From assembly GCF_029168945.1 (NCBI RefSeq), contig NW_026870037.1:2480001-2544000 (forward strand): a stretch of 64,000 nt of DNA, given 5' to 3'. This document shows, in pieces, positions 12,201 to 22,159 of this stretch. A model generated the notes under the pieces. The model was not told the DNA's origin. It saw nothing but the letters and a program-made list of their open reading frames with translations, and made no database searches. This stretch comes from Cannabis sativa (lineage: Eukaryota; Streptophyta; Magnoliopsida; Rosales; Cannabaceae). Made by a program: the position numbers and the translations under genes. Within the stretch, counting starts at the first letter, position 1. Each line of letters starts with the position of its first letter.

Positions 12201-12546
12201 TTTCTGGAAAGCAGGATCCTGGTCATGGACTTCTAAAAAGGTTAATTGGGGACACAGCCGCTAAGGTATAATTCCATACTTTTTCTTTCTGATTTTGGAA
12301 CACAATCAGGAGTCCAGTTCCTTGAATTTTTGTTCTTTATTCTTTGAAATCCTGCAGGAGTTGCTAAGGAACTTCCTTTTCCATGGAATAGATGAACTAG
12401 GAAGCAAAAGCTTCTTGGACTACTTTCCAGATTATCGTTCTGAGGATGGGACTGTGATTGAGAAACGCAGTATAATTGGAAAGTCCTTTGAAAATCGGCC
12501 ATGGGACGCAAGAGGAGAGTTTGTTGGTAATATATTTATAAATTAA
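9236..12546 (+). CDS. HY2: Phytochromobilin:ferredoxin oxidoreductase (HY2), 8 exons
   Basis: Ferredoxin-dependent bilin reductase that converts biliverdin IXalpha to phytochromobilin, the phytochrome chromophore, in the plastid. Exons: 9236-9487, 10049-10165, 10578-10672, 11281-11374, 11501-11632, 11750-11854, 12215-12265, 12358-12546; they join in frame to 344 residues, close to the usual HY2 length of about 330. Residues 1-55 or so are Ser/Arg-rich and acidic-poor, a plastid transit peptide. Family blocks follow in order: HTHLSPSPLQ (end of exon 1), ELQMGSFEAPKIRLLRS (exon 2), DFAAFPKPEYDVPIFCANFF (exon 3), DLNPLHD (exon 4), PWGGKLTSESLTFFSPIVIW (exon 5), HRYLAWRAEKDPGHG (exons 6-7) and GKSFENRPWDARGEF (exon 8). 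Intron 4 (11375-11500) has a GC donor. The last five codons run past the usual end at GEFVG; a GTAATA right there could be a donor to a short final exon. No disabling change is seen. Confidence 0.94.
9265..9300 (+). repeat. (TCT)n microsatellite in HY2 exon 1
   Basis: Uninterrupted TCT triplets in exon 1 encode a run of seven serines in the predicted transit peptide. Repeat-length change would add or remove serines without breaking the frame. Confidence 0.85.
11375..11500 (+). other. HY2 intron 4 with non-canonical GC-AG ends
   Basis: The exon ends TCTGAG and the intron begins GCAAGT; it ends TTCATGCAG. All other boundary features are normal, and only this cut joins the conserved KYSE and LLPWGG blocks in frame. 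The donor is otherwise a perfect match to consensus (AG|GCAAGT), as usual for functional GC donors. Confidence 0.85.
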
Positions 12547-12616
12547 CTTGTCATATAAAATTGCCTAATTTTTATCGACTAGGCCCTCTATTCAGTCCAT
12601 GGTTCATACAAGCTAC

Positions 12617-13010
12617 TAATTATTAGGATTTTTTCTCCCCCGAACTTTGGCATGTACCAAATTATGCCCCTGATTTTTTTTTACCGTTAAAAATTCTCTC
12701 TAAACTATTGAGATTGTTAGATTTAAGGACTCTTGTCTAATTTCATTTAATTTTACTGTTTCAGTGATTGTTTATGTACTAAATTATACTCTCCAAACTT
12801 TCATATCTATCAAATTATGTCCCTCAAATTTTGATATGTATTAAATCATGTTCCTAGAACTTTCATTCATGTTAGAATTTTTTTTCTAAAATTAGTCAAA
12901 AGTTTTTAAATCTAACAATCGCAATAGTTTAGGGGGAATTTTTAACGGCAAAAAAAATTCAGGGACATGATTTGATACATGTCAAAGTTCGGGGAAAAAA
13001 ATCCTAATTA
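12617..13010. mobile_element. Foldback MITE with about 130-bp terminal inverted repeats
   Basis: The left arm (about 12617-12750) and right arm (about 12885-13010) are inverted copies sharing CTAAT...AGGATTTTTT, CCCGAACTTTG, ATGTA-CAAAT-ATG-CCCTGA and CCGTTAAAAATTC. The loop is AT-rich and non-coding. It lies right after the HY2 stop codon, so it may be in the 3' UTR or flank. The duplication at its ends is unclear. Confidence 0.75.
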
Positions 13011-13019
13011 GCCTTTATT

Positions 13020-13627
13020 TTATTTTTTTTTCAATTTTTATTGTGTAGGAAGGACACAATTCGTAAACAACACAAAATAAATAAATTTGGGTGATACATT
13101 TAATTTTTGTCAAAATCGTGTTGACATATTTAACATGTTTATTAAGGTGTTGATTTCGGGTCAATATACTTAACCCAAAATAATATATTACATCAAACTG
13201 AAAGCTTCTTTACTATTCAAAGAATAACACTTCTAAGAACTTTTTTATCCGAATTCTATTAGTAATATTAAAATTATTAATTTCATGAGTAATATTTGTA
13301 GGAAAATTTACATCATATATTAACTTTTGTTATTTTCTTACAAAAATATTGTCAGGCGGTATGTTTTTATTTTTTTACTGTGTTTTTTTTATAAATTTCA
13401 TACTGCAGTATACTGTGTTAAGTTTTCACTGGTGTTCTACTGGTGTTTTTTAGTTGTTCTACTATTGTTTTGAGTCTTTTGTTTTGTGTTTTATTAGTGT
13501 TTTATAAAAATACAGTATTTTTAAAAACTTTTCCGTGTGACAGTATTTTTGTAAAAGTTAACTCAAATTTTAGTCTTTTTGTAAGTTGCCCATAACTATT
13601 TATATTTGTAATTTGATGAGGTTAGGT
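13020..13627. other. AT-rich spacer
   Basis: AT-rich DNA between the foldback MITE and the MULE-like element. No gene is visible. Confidence 0.45.
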
Positions 13628-13832
13628 TATTCTTAAGAGGAAATTACACTTAGTATGGGATTTTAAAAGTTCTTATGATAAATATGGCACATTTAAGTTT
13701 GGCCAATTTATATGGTATTTTTTTGTTTTTAGGTTTTTGTATGGTATTTGATATGCCATATATATGTAATTAGGTTTCTAAATCCCATATTTACTATTTT
13801 TATTTGTTTAGGAAGTTTTATTTGTCATTGAT

Positions 13833-13985
13833 GCCGGAAAAGTCACCGGAGTTTGCTACCGGTGCCGGAAAAGTCACCGGAGTAGCGGTCGGTGCCGGAA
13901 AAGTCGTCGGAGTTGCTGCCGGCGCCGGAAAATTCATCGGAATTGGCATTTTCGCCGGAAAAATCACTGAAAAATCACCAAGAAA
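13833..13985 (+). repeat. 30-bp minisatellite arm (GCCGGAAAAGTC...)
   Basis: Units beginning GCCGGAAAA start at 13833, 13864, 13894, 13924 and 13954. Spacing is 30 bp except the first (31 bp). The same unit in inverse orientation (GACTTTTCCGGC) recurs in 14040-14100, 14280-14310, 14650-14740 and 14870-14960. Confidence 0.85.
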
Positions 13986-14840
13986 CCGGTTTCTTAAAGT
14001 CTAAGAAACCGGTTTCTTGGTGATTTTTCCGTTGACAATGCCAATTCTGACGACTTTTCTGACGCTAGCAGCTACTCCGGCGACTTTTCCGGCACCGACA
14101 GTAAACTTCAGAAAAGTCATTAGAATTGGCATAGTCGCCAGAAAAATTACCAAGAAACTGGTTTCTGGTTTCTTGATGAAGAAACCAGTTTTTTGGTAAT
14201 TTTTCCGGTAATTTTTCTGACGACAATGGCCTGACGAATTTTCTAGCGTTGGTAGCAACTCTGACGACTAATACACCGACAGCTACTCCGGTGACTTTTT
14301 CAGTACCAACAGTAAACTCTAGGAAATTCGTCAAAATTGTCATTGTCACCGGAAAAATTATCGGGCTAATCACCAAGAAACTGGTTTTTTTTCGGTTTCT
14401 TGATGAAGAAACCAGTTTCTTGGTAATTTTTTTATATTTTTTTTTCTCTATTTGGTTGATTGATGAAACTGGTTTCAATTATTTTCAGTGTATATCATTT
14501 TTGTTTTGTTTTCATAATCTTTATTATTGTTGTGTAACAAAATTAGTTCCTTGATGAAGAAACCACTTTCTTGGTGAAGAAACCAGTTTCTTGATGAAAA
14601 AACCACTTTCTTGGTGATTTTTCTAATGATTTTGCTGGCGACAATGCCAGTTCTGACGACTTTTTTTACGCCGGCAATAACTCTGGCGATTTTTCCAACA
14701 CCAGGAACTACTCCGGCAACTTTTTCGGCACCGACATCAAACTCCAGAATAGTCGTCGGACTTGGCATTGTCACTGGTAAAATTACCGAAAAATCACCAA
14801 GAAACCGGTTTCTAACATCAAGAAACCGGTTTCTTGGTGA
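13976..14840. repeat. Palindromic axes AAGAAACCGGTTTCTT between inverted arrays
   Basis: Paired copies of AAGAAACCGGTTTCTT or a variant (CTGG, CCAG, CCAC in the centre) occur near 13979-14018, 14152-14196, 14382-14425, 14550-14615 and 14799-14838. Arms of CACCAAG... and ...CTTGGTGATTTTTCC lie on each side, so each axis centres a long potential hairpin. Axes are roughly 170-230 bp apart. Confidence 0.75.
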
Positions 14841-15264
14841 TTTTTCCAGCGACAATGCTAATTCTGACGACTTTTTCGGCGCCGGCAGCAACTCCGGCGA
14901 CTTTTTCGGCACCGGCGGCTACTCCGACGACTTTTCCGGTGCCGACAGTAAACTCCGGTGACTTTTCCAGCACGAGTGACAACTTCGGCAATCACTATAG
15001 TTTTATTTGTTTTATTTTTTTAAAAAAAATAAATATGAAGGGAATTTTAATATTTTTTATGGTAATTTAATTAAGTTTTTATTTTTTATGAATTTTAAAT
15101 TCAGATTTCTTTTTAATGTTTTGTATGGTTTTTTTTAGAAAAAAACCATATTTTTAGTTTGATTGGTTAGATAATGCCATATTTAGTGGTATTTACTTTT
15201 TATGCCATATTTATCATAACCTTAATAATTTTTCCCATATTTTTGAAAATAGCCCTATTCTTAA

Positions 15265-16430
15265 AGCAAGTAGGCCCATTCGTAAAAATAATTGGGATAA
15301 TTTCAAAAAAACACAAAAATTAATAAAAAAATTACAAAAAACACGGTTTGTACTGATTTTTCAATATTTTTTTTATGGTTTTAGATTTTATTTATATAAA
15401 ACACGGTCTTTTAAGTATTTTTATGTTCTACTCTTGTTATTTTGTCGTTGATTTTTTGTTATTTCCATACTATTTTTTATATTATTTTGTTGTTTTTTTT
15501 TGTTTTCTTGTGTTTTTAAAGAATATTGTAAATATGTAAAAAAAATGTAAAATTTTTACAAAAATTAATATTTTATGTAATTATCTCAAAATAATTTATT
15601 TGCATGACCGGATCAATACGACAATACCTTTGGAGTAGAGATCCCTTTCACCACAAGGTATACTCATTATTATGCTCCCGAAGTAAAAGGGTTTCATAAT
15701 TTTTCTCCCAGAGTGAAGCACCTCAATACATTTCTGGATGTGTCTGCTTAGGCAGCATGCATGCCTCTTACACTAAAATACGTGTACTCCTTAACAAGGA
15801 TGAGTGCACCCACTATTCTTAGAAAATACACATGTTCAAACGCTTGCATACGAAAGTAAATCAAAATTTGTCACGTCACTCGAGACAAGATAGGTCGACA
15901 ACAAGTTACACGCCTAATAAGGTTGACCTATTGGGTCGTCAGTCAAGGGAAATAGTCTAATTTTAATCCATCCATTAGTGAGGATAATAAGGATTAACCA
16001 CTCATTTGGCATGATTAATCTGACCAACCACCCTAGTAACCTATAAATGAAACCAACCATCTCTTGTAAATGGATCTTAGATTTTGGACTAGGATCTCAT
16101 TAACAACCAAAATTCACCTCTAACCATGAAATAAAATATGAATAACCCGCCCTCTTTTTTTTGAAACAAGAGCCACTTATGGTTAGTCCTATCGGTGCTT
16201 GAAACAATTTTGTCTTCTATATATGACTATATTTTTTAGAGTCAATAATTTTATATCAGGAACTAATGTACTCAATTACACTTGTTGTAATTACTCTTCA
16301 GTTTTTCGTTGAGGTCTATCCTATACAGGTACTCAAATTGGATAAGTGATCAATTTTTAGGTTTCGACAAACAAGGGCTAAGTCTAATATCTGCAAACAA
16401 AAAGTTCTCATTACTTCCATTGAGTCTCTA
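15265..16430. other. Unassigned repeat DNA, possible LTR fragment
   Basis: 15265-15600 is AT-rich. 15600-16330 has more balanced composition. A TATA-like CCTATAAATGAAACC at about 16041-16055, followed by a polyadenylation-like AATAAAATATGAAT, suggests a degraded + strand LTR that would belong to the copia remnant that follows. No coding is supported. Confidence 0.35.
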
Positions 16431-16439
16431 ATAGTTAAA

Positions 16440-18067
16440 GAAAAGTGACAAGTGGTCAATAATTATGGAAGCTAAATTCTTGGCTTTAACACAAAAGCCT
16501 ACATGGTCCTAACAAAAGGGTTTTTTGTGTTAAAAAATGTCCAAATAACTATTTCTCTTAATAAAAATTTGTTCTTGTTGCAAGGGGCTTTCATCCACTA
16601 GCTGATTTTTATTTCAATGAGACTTTTTGCCTTATTATTAAGTCAGTTACTATTTGAATTGTGCTCACTGTTGATGTAACTAAATGATGGACATTAAGAT
16701 AATTAGATGTCAATAATGCTTTCTAAAATGGAGATTTAACAAAATATATCAATATGGTTCAACAAAATTTACAAACCGCCTAACCCAAATAAATCGTCCA
16801 AATCAAACTTAATAAACCGACAAAAAATATAATCCGAAATAATACAATAAAAATCCAAACTGCCAAATAAATATATTGGGTGGTTTACAAATTATTTTAA
16901 ACCGTCCAATTAACCTGAATAAACCGAATTAAACTGATTAATATATTGTTTAATAAAAGTGTATATGATATATTACATAAATTATATTTATTAGTCAAAC
17001 TATTTTGTATTTAAAGTTTGAACATTTTAGTGTTTAACTTAAAATCTAGACTTTATAGTTAATAATTTTTATTGTATTTGGGTATTGAAATTAAAGTTTA
17101 AAATCTATACAATATTATTACTTTTTTTTTATTATTTTATTCAATTATTTCATATTTACTCAATTATATTTATCTTATATTAAATTTTTTAAAATTAATT
17201 TAGACTATAACATTTTTTAACTTGAAATATAAATAATGTATTTTCATTTTTTTAAAATCTAATTTTTTGAATTAGAAACTAAAAATAATAATTATAAAAA
17301 AAAAAGTGAAGAACGGTTTGGACGGGTTAATCCAACCAAATCGACGAAATCATTAGGCGGGTTGAACTTTTTCTAATTTTAAGGGCGAGTTACAATTAAA
17401 TATTTGCAACTCGATATTTATATTGGGTTGGTAAAAATATACTATAACCCGACCAAACTGACCGACGTACACCCCTAGGTTCAACCATTCGAGTTTATTG
17501 ATACCACATGTTTGAAAAAAATCTGCAAGCTACATAAAGCATTATATGACCTTAAAGAGGCTCCTAGGGCTTGTTCGAAAAACTTTTAAGTGCTCTTACA
17601 GGTTTTGGTTTTGTGTTTGCTTAAACAAATCACTCATTGTTTGTTAAGATTTCATTAACAAGTCACACTTATGTCGTCATTTATGTTGATGATATCGTGA
17701 TAACAAACAACGATGAACAACTTCATTTTCCCTTATAACATACCTAAGTAACACTTTTGCTTTAAAGGATCTGGCAAACTTCACTACTTTCTTGGCTATC
17801 AAGTTCTTTACACACTAAAAGGGATTTTGCTGTCCCAACAAAAATATCTTTAAGATCTAATTTGCAAACCTCAACTGCAAGGGGTGAAAACGCAGAGCAC
17901 TCCTATGAATAGTGGGTTAAGGCTTTCCAATTTTGGTAGGGAACTTATTCCTAATTATGCTCTTTATAGGTCCATTGAAGGTGCACTCCAGTATGCCATA
18001 AACACGAGACCAAACATAGGATTTAGTGTAAATAAAGTGTGTCAATTTGTGCACAAATCTTATCAAG
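16440..18067 (+). pseudogene. Decayed Ty1/copia pol (RT region)
   Basis: Many stops and shifts, but copia RT blocks remain in order: a KWSIIMEAKF segment (about 16465), LTVDVTK then LDVNNAF-NGDL and YINMVQ (about 16665-16760), then, after an inserted element, KICKLHKALYDLKEAPRA (17520-17573), a YVDDIV-like region (17685-17700), and YRSIEGALQYAINTRP-I-FSVNKVCQFVHK (17967-18058). It stops abruptly at 18067, where a gypsy-like LTR begins. It cannot be functional. Confidence 0.8.
16756..17485. mobile_element. hAT-like insertion inside copia pol, 8-bp TSD
   Basis: The block 16764-17477 interrupts the copia RT frame and is flanked by GGTTCAAC (16756-16763 and 17478-17485), an 8-bp duplication as made by hAT transposases. 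The right end reads TACACCCCTA, typical of plant hAT-type MITEs. The left end does not show the inverse, so its left terminus is diverged or lost. The interior is AT-rich with AACCC/GGGTT-like motifs and has no coding. Confidence 0.62.
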
Positions 18068-19530
18068 TGTTAGGCTTTATGTTCTAAAAGAAATTGAATA
18101 AAGGGTAATATATTTATGAATATAGGAAATATAAATATATTATTAATGAATATTGTTAATTATATATTATAATTAATTTTTGCCTAGATTTTTTCTCAAA
18201 ATATGTGGTACTCTAGGAGGAAGCCATGTGGTAATGAGGCCCTGCTGCGGGACGTGCTACAACAAAACATACATGCGAGGCGCGTGAGTCAAGAATCGCT
18301 TCAGAATTTTAGTCATCTCCGAGAGGACCTTCTGGGACGGTAGTTAGTTGCCTTTTCCCCTCTGGGAGAAGACTCGTCTCAAAGAGGCTATAGTTGGATT
18401 GTATGGGATTCAGTGTGTGGCCCAAGGCTGTCACTATGCGCAAATTTAATGCGACATGGGGAAGGTCAACCTACTTTCTACCATGGAAAGTGTGTTTAAG
18501 GCTTTAAACCTATAATTCTTTGACTTTGCAACATCCCATGCCTCGTTTGACGGCTACATTGTGAACTGTCAAGTCATCAGTAAGAGAAAAATCTTGTCTC
18601 ACCAATCACCTATATTGAGCCAAAGCACATACCTATAGAATAAGAAATCATGACCTAAGGCCAAGTTTAGGAAATTGTACAAAGTATAATCAAACAAGCA
18701 AGACAAAGGTGGCATTTTTATCACCATTATGAACCTATAAATACCCCCAAGAATGTGAAGAAAAGGGGATCAATAAAATTGTTCTCTGAAAGACAATACT
18801 GAAATAAAATAACTTATGGACTAAGGTTGTTTAATGCCTCAACCACGTAAAAATACTCTTATTAAATTTGCATTAATTACTCAAAATAACTTGAATTAAT
18901 TATTGCTGAAAATCTTGGTCAATATTTTAGTACTTTTATTGAGAGTTGTAGGAAGCTTTCTAAAAGGAAAATTGTAACCATTATTGTACGAGGATGGTCT
19001 TAACAAGGAATGCTTCGCGTCCTTCAAGCCAACATAAAGCCCCAAGGTGTTCGGATGAGGATGTGGCCTCTTGAGTGGATGTTGAAGGAGAAGGAGATAC
19101 CAACGACACTGAGTATACAAAAGGCCATAATGACTACAAAGCATACGAAGAAGATGATTGTACGAAATTGATTGCATTAAGGCAACGAGCTACTAAACAT
19201 GATGCCAAGATAGCAGAGCAAAAATAGCAAAATAAAAGGATGCAAGATGCATTGGTCGCTATGAAACATGTGATGGAAATTACGGGTATTCATGTGTACC
19301 CAGCAGTTGTGCCATCCGTGCATGAGAAGACGAGAGTGTTTGTTTTGTAGTACTAAATCAGATACGCAGTGGAAAAGTTTTGTGCTGCTAATTATCATTG
19401 TACCATATCCCAATAGATATCCAAATGTGTGTACGTTAAATCAAAACATAAGAATAGTAAGTTTAGAACAAATACATCTTGATGACTATGAAGGTATCTT
19501 CAAACTTTCTCGTATGTTGTATCCCTGAAT
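18068..19530 (+). mobile_element. Gypsy-like fragment: LTR and start of gag
   Basis: A probable LTR begins TGTTAGGC at 18068 and holds a TATA box (CTATAAATACCCC, about 18736-18748), a nearby AATAAA and the block CTCAACCACGTAAAAAT typical of gypsy LTR ends. The boundary near 18880 is uncertain. Downstream (about 18985-19350) a broken frame reads acidic and then helical sequence with KLIALRQRATKHDAKIAEQ and MQDALVAMKHVMEITG, like the N-terminal coiled-coil of plant gypsy gag. It is a partial, dead copy. Confidence 0.5.
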
Positions 19531-19539
19531 CTAGTTGAT

Positions 19540-20895
19540 GAGGATGTTGCAATTGGAATCACACTAGTGTCTTCCGAATTGTTCCACCAACACAAGGAAT
19601 AGTGTGGGCTATTAGGATAAAGTGTATAAGTTTGTTCTTGTTGAGTTCTCAACACATGAGAAAGAGCAATTGAGAGAGAAAACTGTTTTCTTTTTCTCCG
19701 TTTAATTTCGAAAATTATGGTTTAGATTAAGTGTGTTATGATTTCTCAAATCAGGCTTTTATTTATAGTAGTTAAATCCCTTTCATTAAATCATATTTAA
19801 TTGTTTAAATAAATAAAAATCTATAACTGAATTCGGTTACTGATATTTATGAGAGAATCTTTCAACCACTTGAAAGAATATCTCAACAACTTTGAAATAT
19901 CTATACTTTCCAAATTAAATATTCACCTAATTGAATTAATTAAATAATTAATTAACCGAAAAAGAGTAACTCCATAGGGACAGGATGTATGCTAGGTGCC
20001 TACCCTTGTTCTTTAGGACAAGGTTGAGATCTTTTGTCCTGACAATTTTTGTCTCAACAAATATTGTCTTGACAAATTTTGTCTCACCAAAGTCCATCTA
20101 AATGATGTAATATCATTCCAAAATTTTAAAGAGGTCATTTACCTCACTAAAATCTCAAAAAATAGTAATTTTACCTAAAAATTCAAAAGTGCACTAAAAT
20201 TCAAATTCATAATAAATGGCATTCCAAAAGAAGTCATTCACCTCTTAATTAATAAAGCATCACAAAGATTACTTTGAACTACATTTGACTTGATTTCTAA
20301 AAAATGATACATAAACAACTTAGTTGCTAAGACTAAGTGCAGTTACCAATACCGCAAAAAGATATAAAACACAAATCTCAAAATTCTATAAAAACTCATC
20401 CACCTAAGAATTTTCCTAAGTTTTGAAATAGCAAAAAAAAAAAAAAAATGTAAACAGCTTGATTAAGCAAAATTAGAGTTCAACTGCAATTTTAAATTCA
20501 TACCAATTTTCATTTTCTTAAAAATTACCCTAATTATTTAATATCATCATGATTAAAATCAAATACTATTTTTTTTTAAACAAAAGAAATGTAATTAAGA
20601 GATTATTCTTATAATCTTATTATAATCTTGAGTTGATCAAACTTAAAACTAATAAACTCTTGTATTATTAATTTGACATAAATAAAATTGTGTTTTACAT
20701 TTATTTTTAATTTTTAAATATAAAATTTTTACTTTAACACCCAGTATAATAGGATAAAAGAGGCTTCAACTAGTTCAAGAAATAATTATATCTCCATGTG
20801 TTTTGCTAATGTGTCAATCCACTTGAAATTAAAGTTAATTTTATGCATGCTGCATATAGAAAGTGTATTATTCTCAAAATGAGCAACGCATATCA
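19540..20895. other. AT-rich DNA with an LTR-like - strand promoter
   Basis: On the - strand there is CTATAAATAAAAG (about 19769-19757) followed by an AAC/CTC-rich leader, like the R region of an LTR. No LTR ends or coding are recognised. A short family of related words (TTTTGTC-TGACAA / TCTCAACAAA) occurs at 20030-20090. Confidence 0.35.
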
Positions 20896-20899
20896 ATCA

Positions 20900-21720
20900 T
20901 TTGGAGGTTGTTTGACTTTACAGTTTAAAACTATTTTTTATTTTTTAAAATTGAAAATAGTTTTTAAAAACTGTTTTTTAATAATTGAGTTTTAAAAAAC
21001 TAGAAAACAGAAAACATTAAAATGCTGTTTTCAATTTTCAAAAATATTTTTTTTTGTCTAACATATTATATTTTGCTCACATACTCAGATCCTAGACCCG
21101 AAACTATACCCGAACTTAGACCCGAATGGGTTAATGTTATGGTACGATGATAAAATATTGATTTTTTTTTCCTAAAAAAAATCTAAAAAATAATTTTTAA
21201 AAATTTGTGCCAAACACCATTAAATGTTTAAAATAACAAAAAACTATTTTTTATTCTCACATTTAAAAACACAATTTTATAAACTAAAAACTGAAAACAC
21301 ATCCAAACAAGCTTTTAGAGCCTCTGTTTTCAATTTTCAACTTTAAAAATCGTGGTTTTAAAGAATAAAAAATAATTTTTTTGTCATTTTAAAAATTTAA
21401 TAATGTTTGACACAATAAACTATTTTTAAATTTTTTTCTTATTAAAAAAAATCAATATTTTAACATCATATCATAACATGAACTCATCCGGATCCGGGTT
21501 CAGATTTGGTTTCGGGTCTAAGATCCGAATGTGTGAGTAAAAATATAATATATGTATATATATGTTAGACAAAAAATTATTTTTAAAAATTGAAAACAAC
21601 ATTTTAATGTTTTCTGTTTTCAAATTTTTTAAAACTCAATTCTTAAAAAATTTTGTCAAACATCCCTTATTAATTTTTAAAAACTTAAAACAGAAAACAA
21701 GTTATGAAGCCAAACAAGCT
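20900..21720. repeat. 0.8-kb foldback element (long inverted repeat)
   Basis: The two halves are inverted copies about an axis near 21310. Matching blocks include GTCTAACATAT...TATATTTT...CTCACA (21056-21085 against 21569-21530), GATC-TAGACCCGAAAC (about 21090-21105 against 21520-21505) and AAAATATTGATTTTTTTT (21151-21168 against 21460-21443). CCAAACAAGCT occurs at the axis and at the right end, and TTGTTTG at the left end. It is AT-rich, has no coding and is probably a non-autonomous DNA transposon or two joined copies. Confidence 0.7.
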
Positions 21721-21780
21721 CTTACCATCACATACTGGTGTAAACAAAGCCTATGCACCAGCCGAACCCTTACTCATAGA

Positions 21781-21972
21781 CCCAAGAATTTGAAGAGAAA
21801 ATGCAGCCAAAATTTCACAATGCAAGTTTGATAGGAATATAACTCAGCAACAGGGGGAATAAAATATCACCCAGCCAGCTCAGCGGCTCATAACCCCAAG
21901 AATTTGAAGAGAATGCAAACAAAATTTCACAATGCAAAGCAATATATCTCAGCAACAAGGAAATAAAATATA
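21781..21972. repeat. Local duplication (114-bp spacing)
   Basis: CCCAAGAATTTGAAGAGAA...AATTTCACAATGCAA...CTCAGCAACA-GG...AATAAAATAT occurs at 21781-21869 and again at 21895-21970. It lies downstream of the ROMO1-like gene and may fall in its 3' flank. Confidence 0.75.
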
Positions 21973-22159
21973 AACAGCAGAAATGGCTATCAAATTACGC
22001 AAGCACCCATAAAAAAACAACAGATTACACAGAACTGATAATTCACCCTGATTCAACATCTGTGTATTTGAGATGTGATATTGAAAGTAGAAACCAGAAA
22101 TTTTTTAACAGAACATTGATATATTTTTGGTATACCAAAATGAAAGGAAAACGAATAGC

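Larger units (their letters stand above)
13628..15264. mobile_element. MULE-like non-autonomous element, 1.6 kb, 9-bp TSD
   Basis: The element spans 13637-15255 and is flanked by the 9-bp repeat TATTCTTAA (13628-13636 and 15256-15264), the duplication length of Mutator-like transposons. The ends are imperfect inverted repeats of about 50 bp sharing TATGGGA and, inward, TTATGATAAATATGGCA. The interior is GC-richer than anything around it and holds head-to-head repeat arrays with palindromic axes (separate entries). No transposase is visible. The ORFs here, with GAGKV-like repeats in several frames and both strands, are by-products of the repeats. Confidence 0.72.

Noticed and set aside
13833..13985. 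CRISPR-like regular repeats
   Set aside because: Units are contiguous 30-mers without spacers, in a plant nuclear context.
13804..14961. Overlapping ORFs with GAGKV or AATPATFSAP repeats on both strands
   Set aside because: They are translations of a 30-bp minisatellite and its inverse, in several frames. No start context or neighbour supports a gene.
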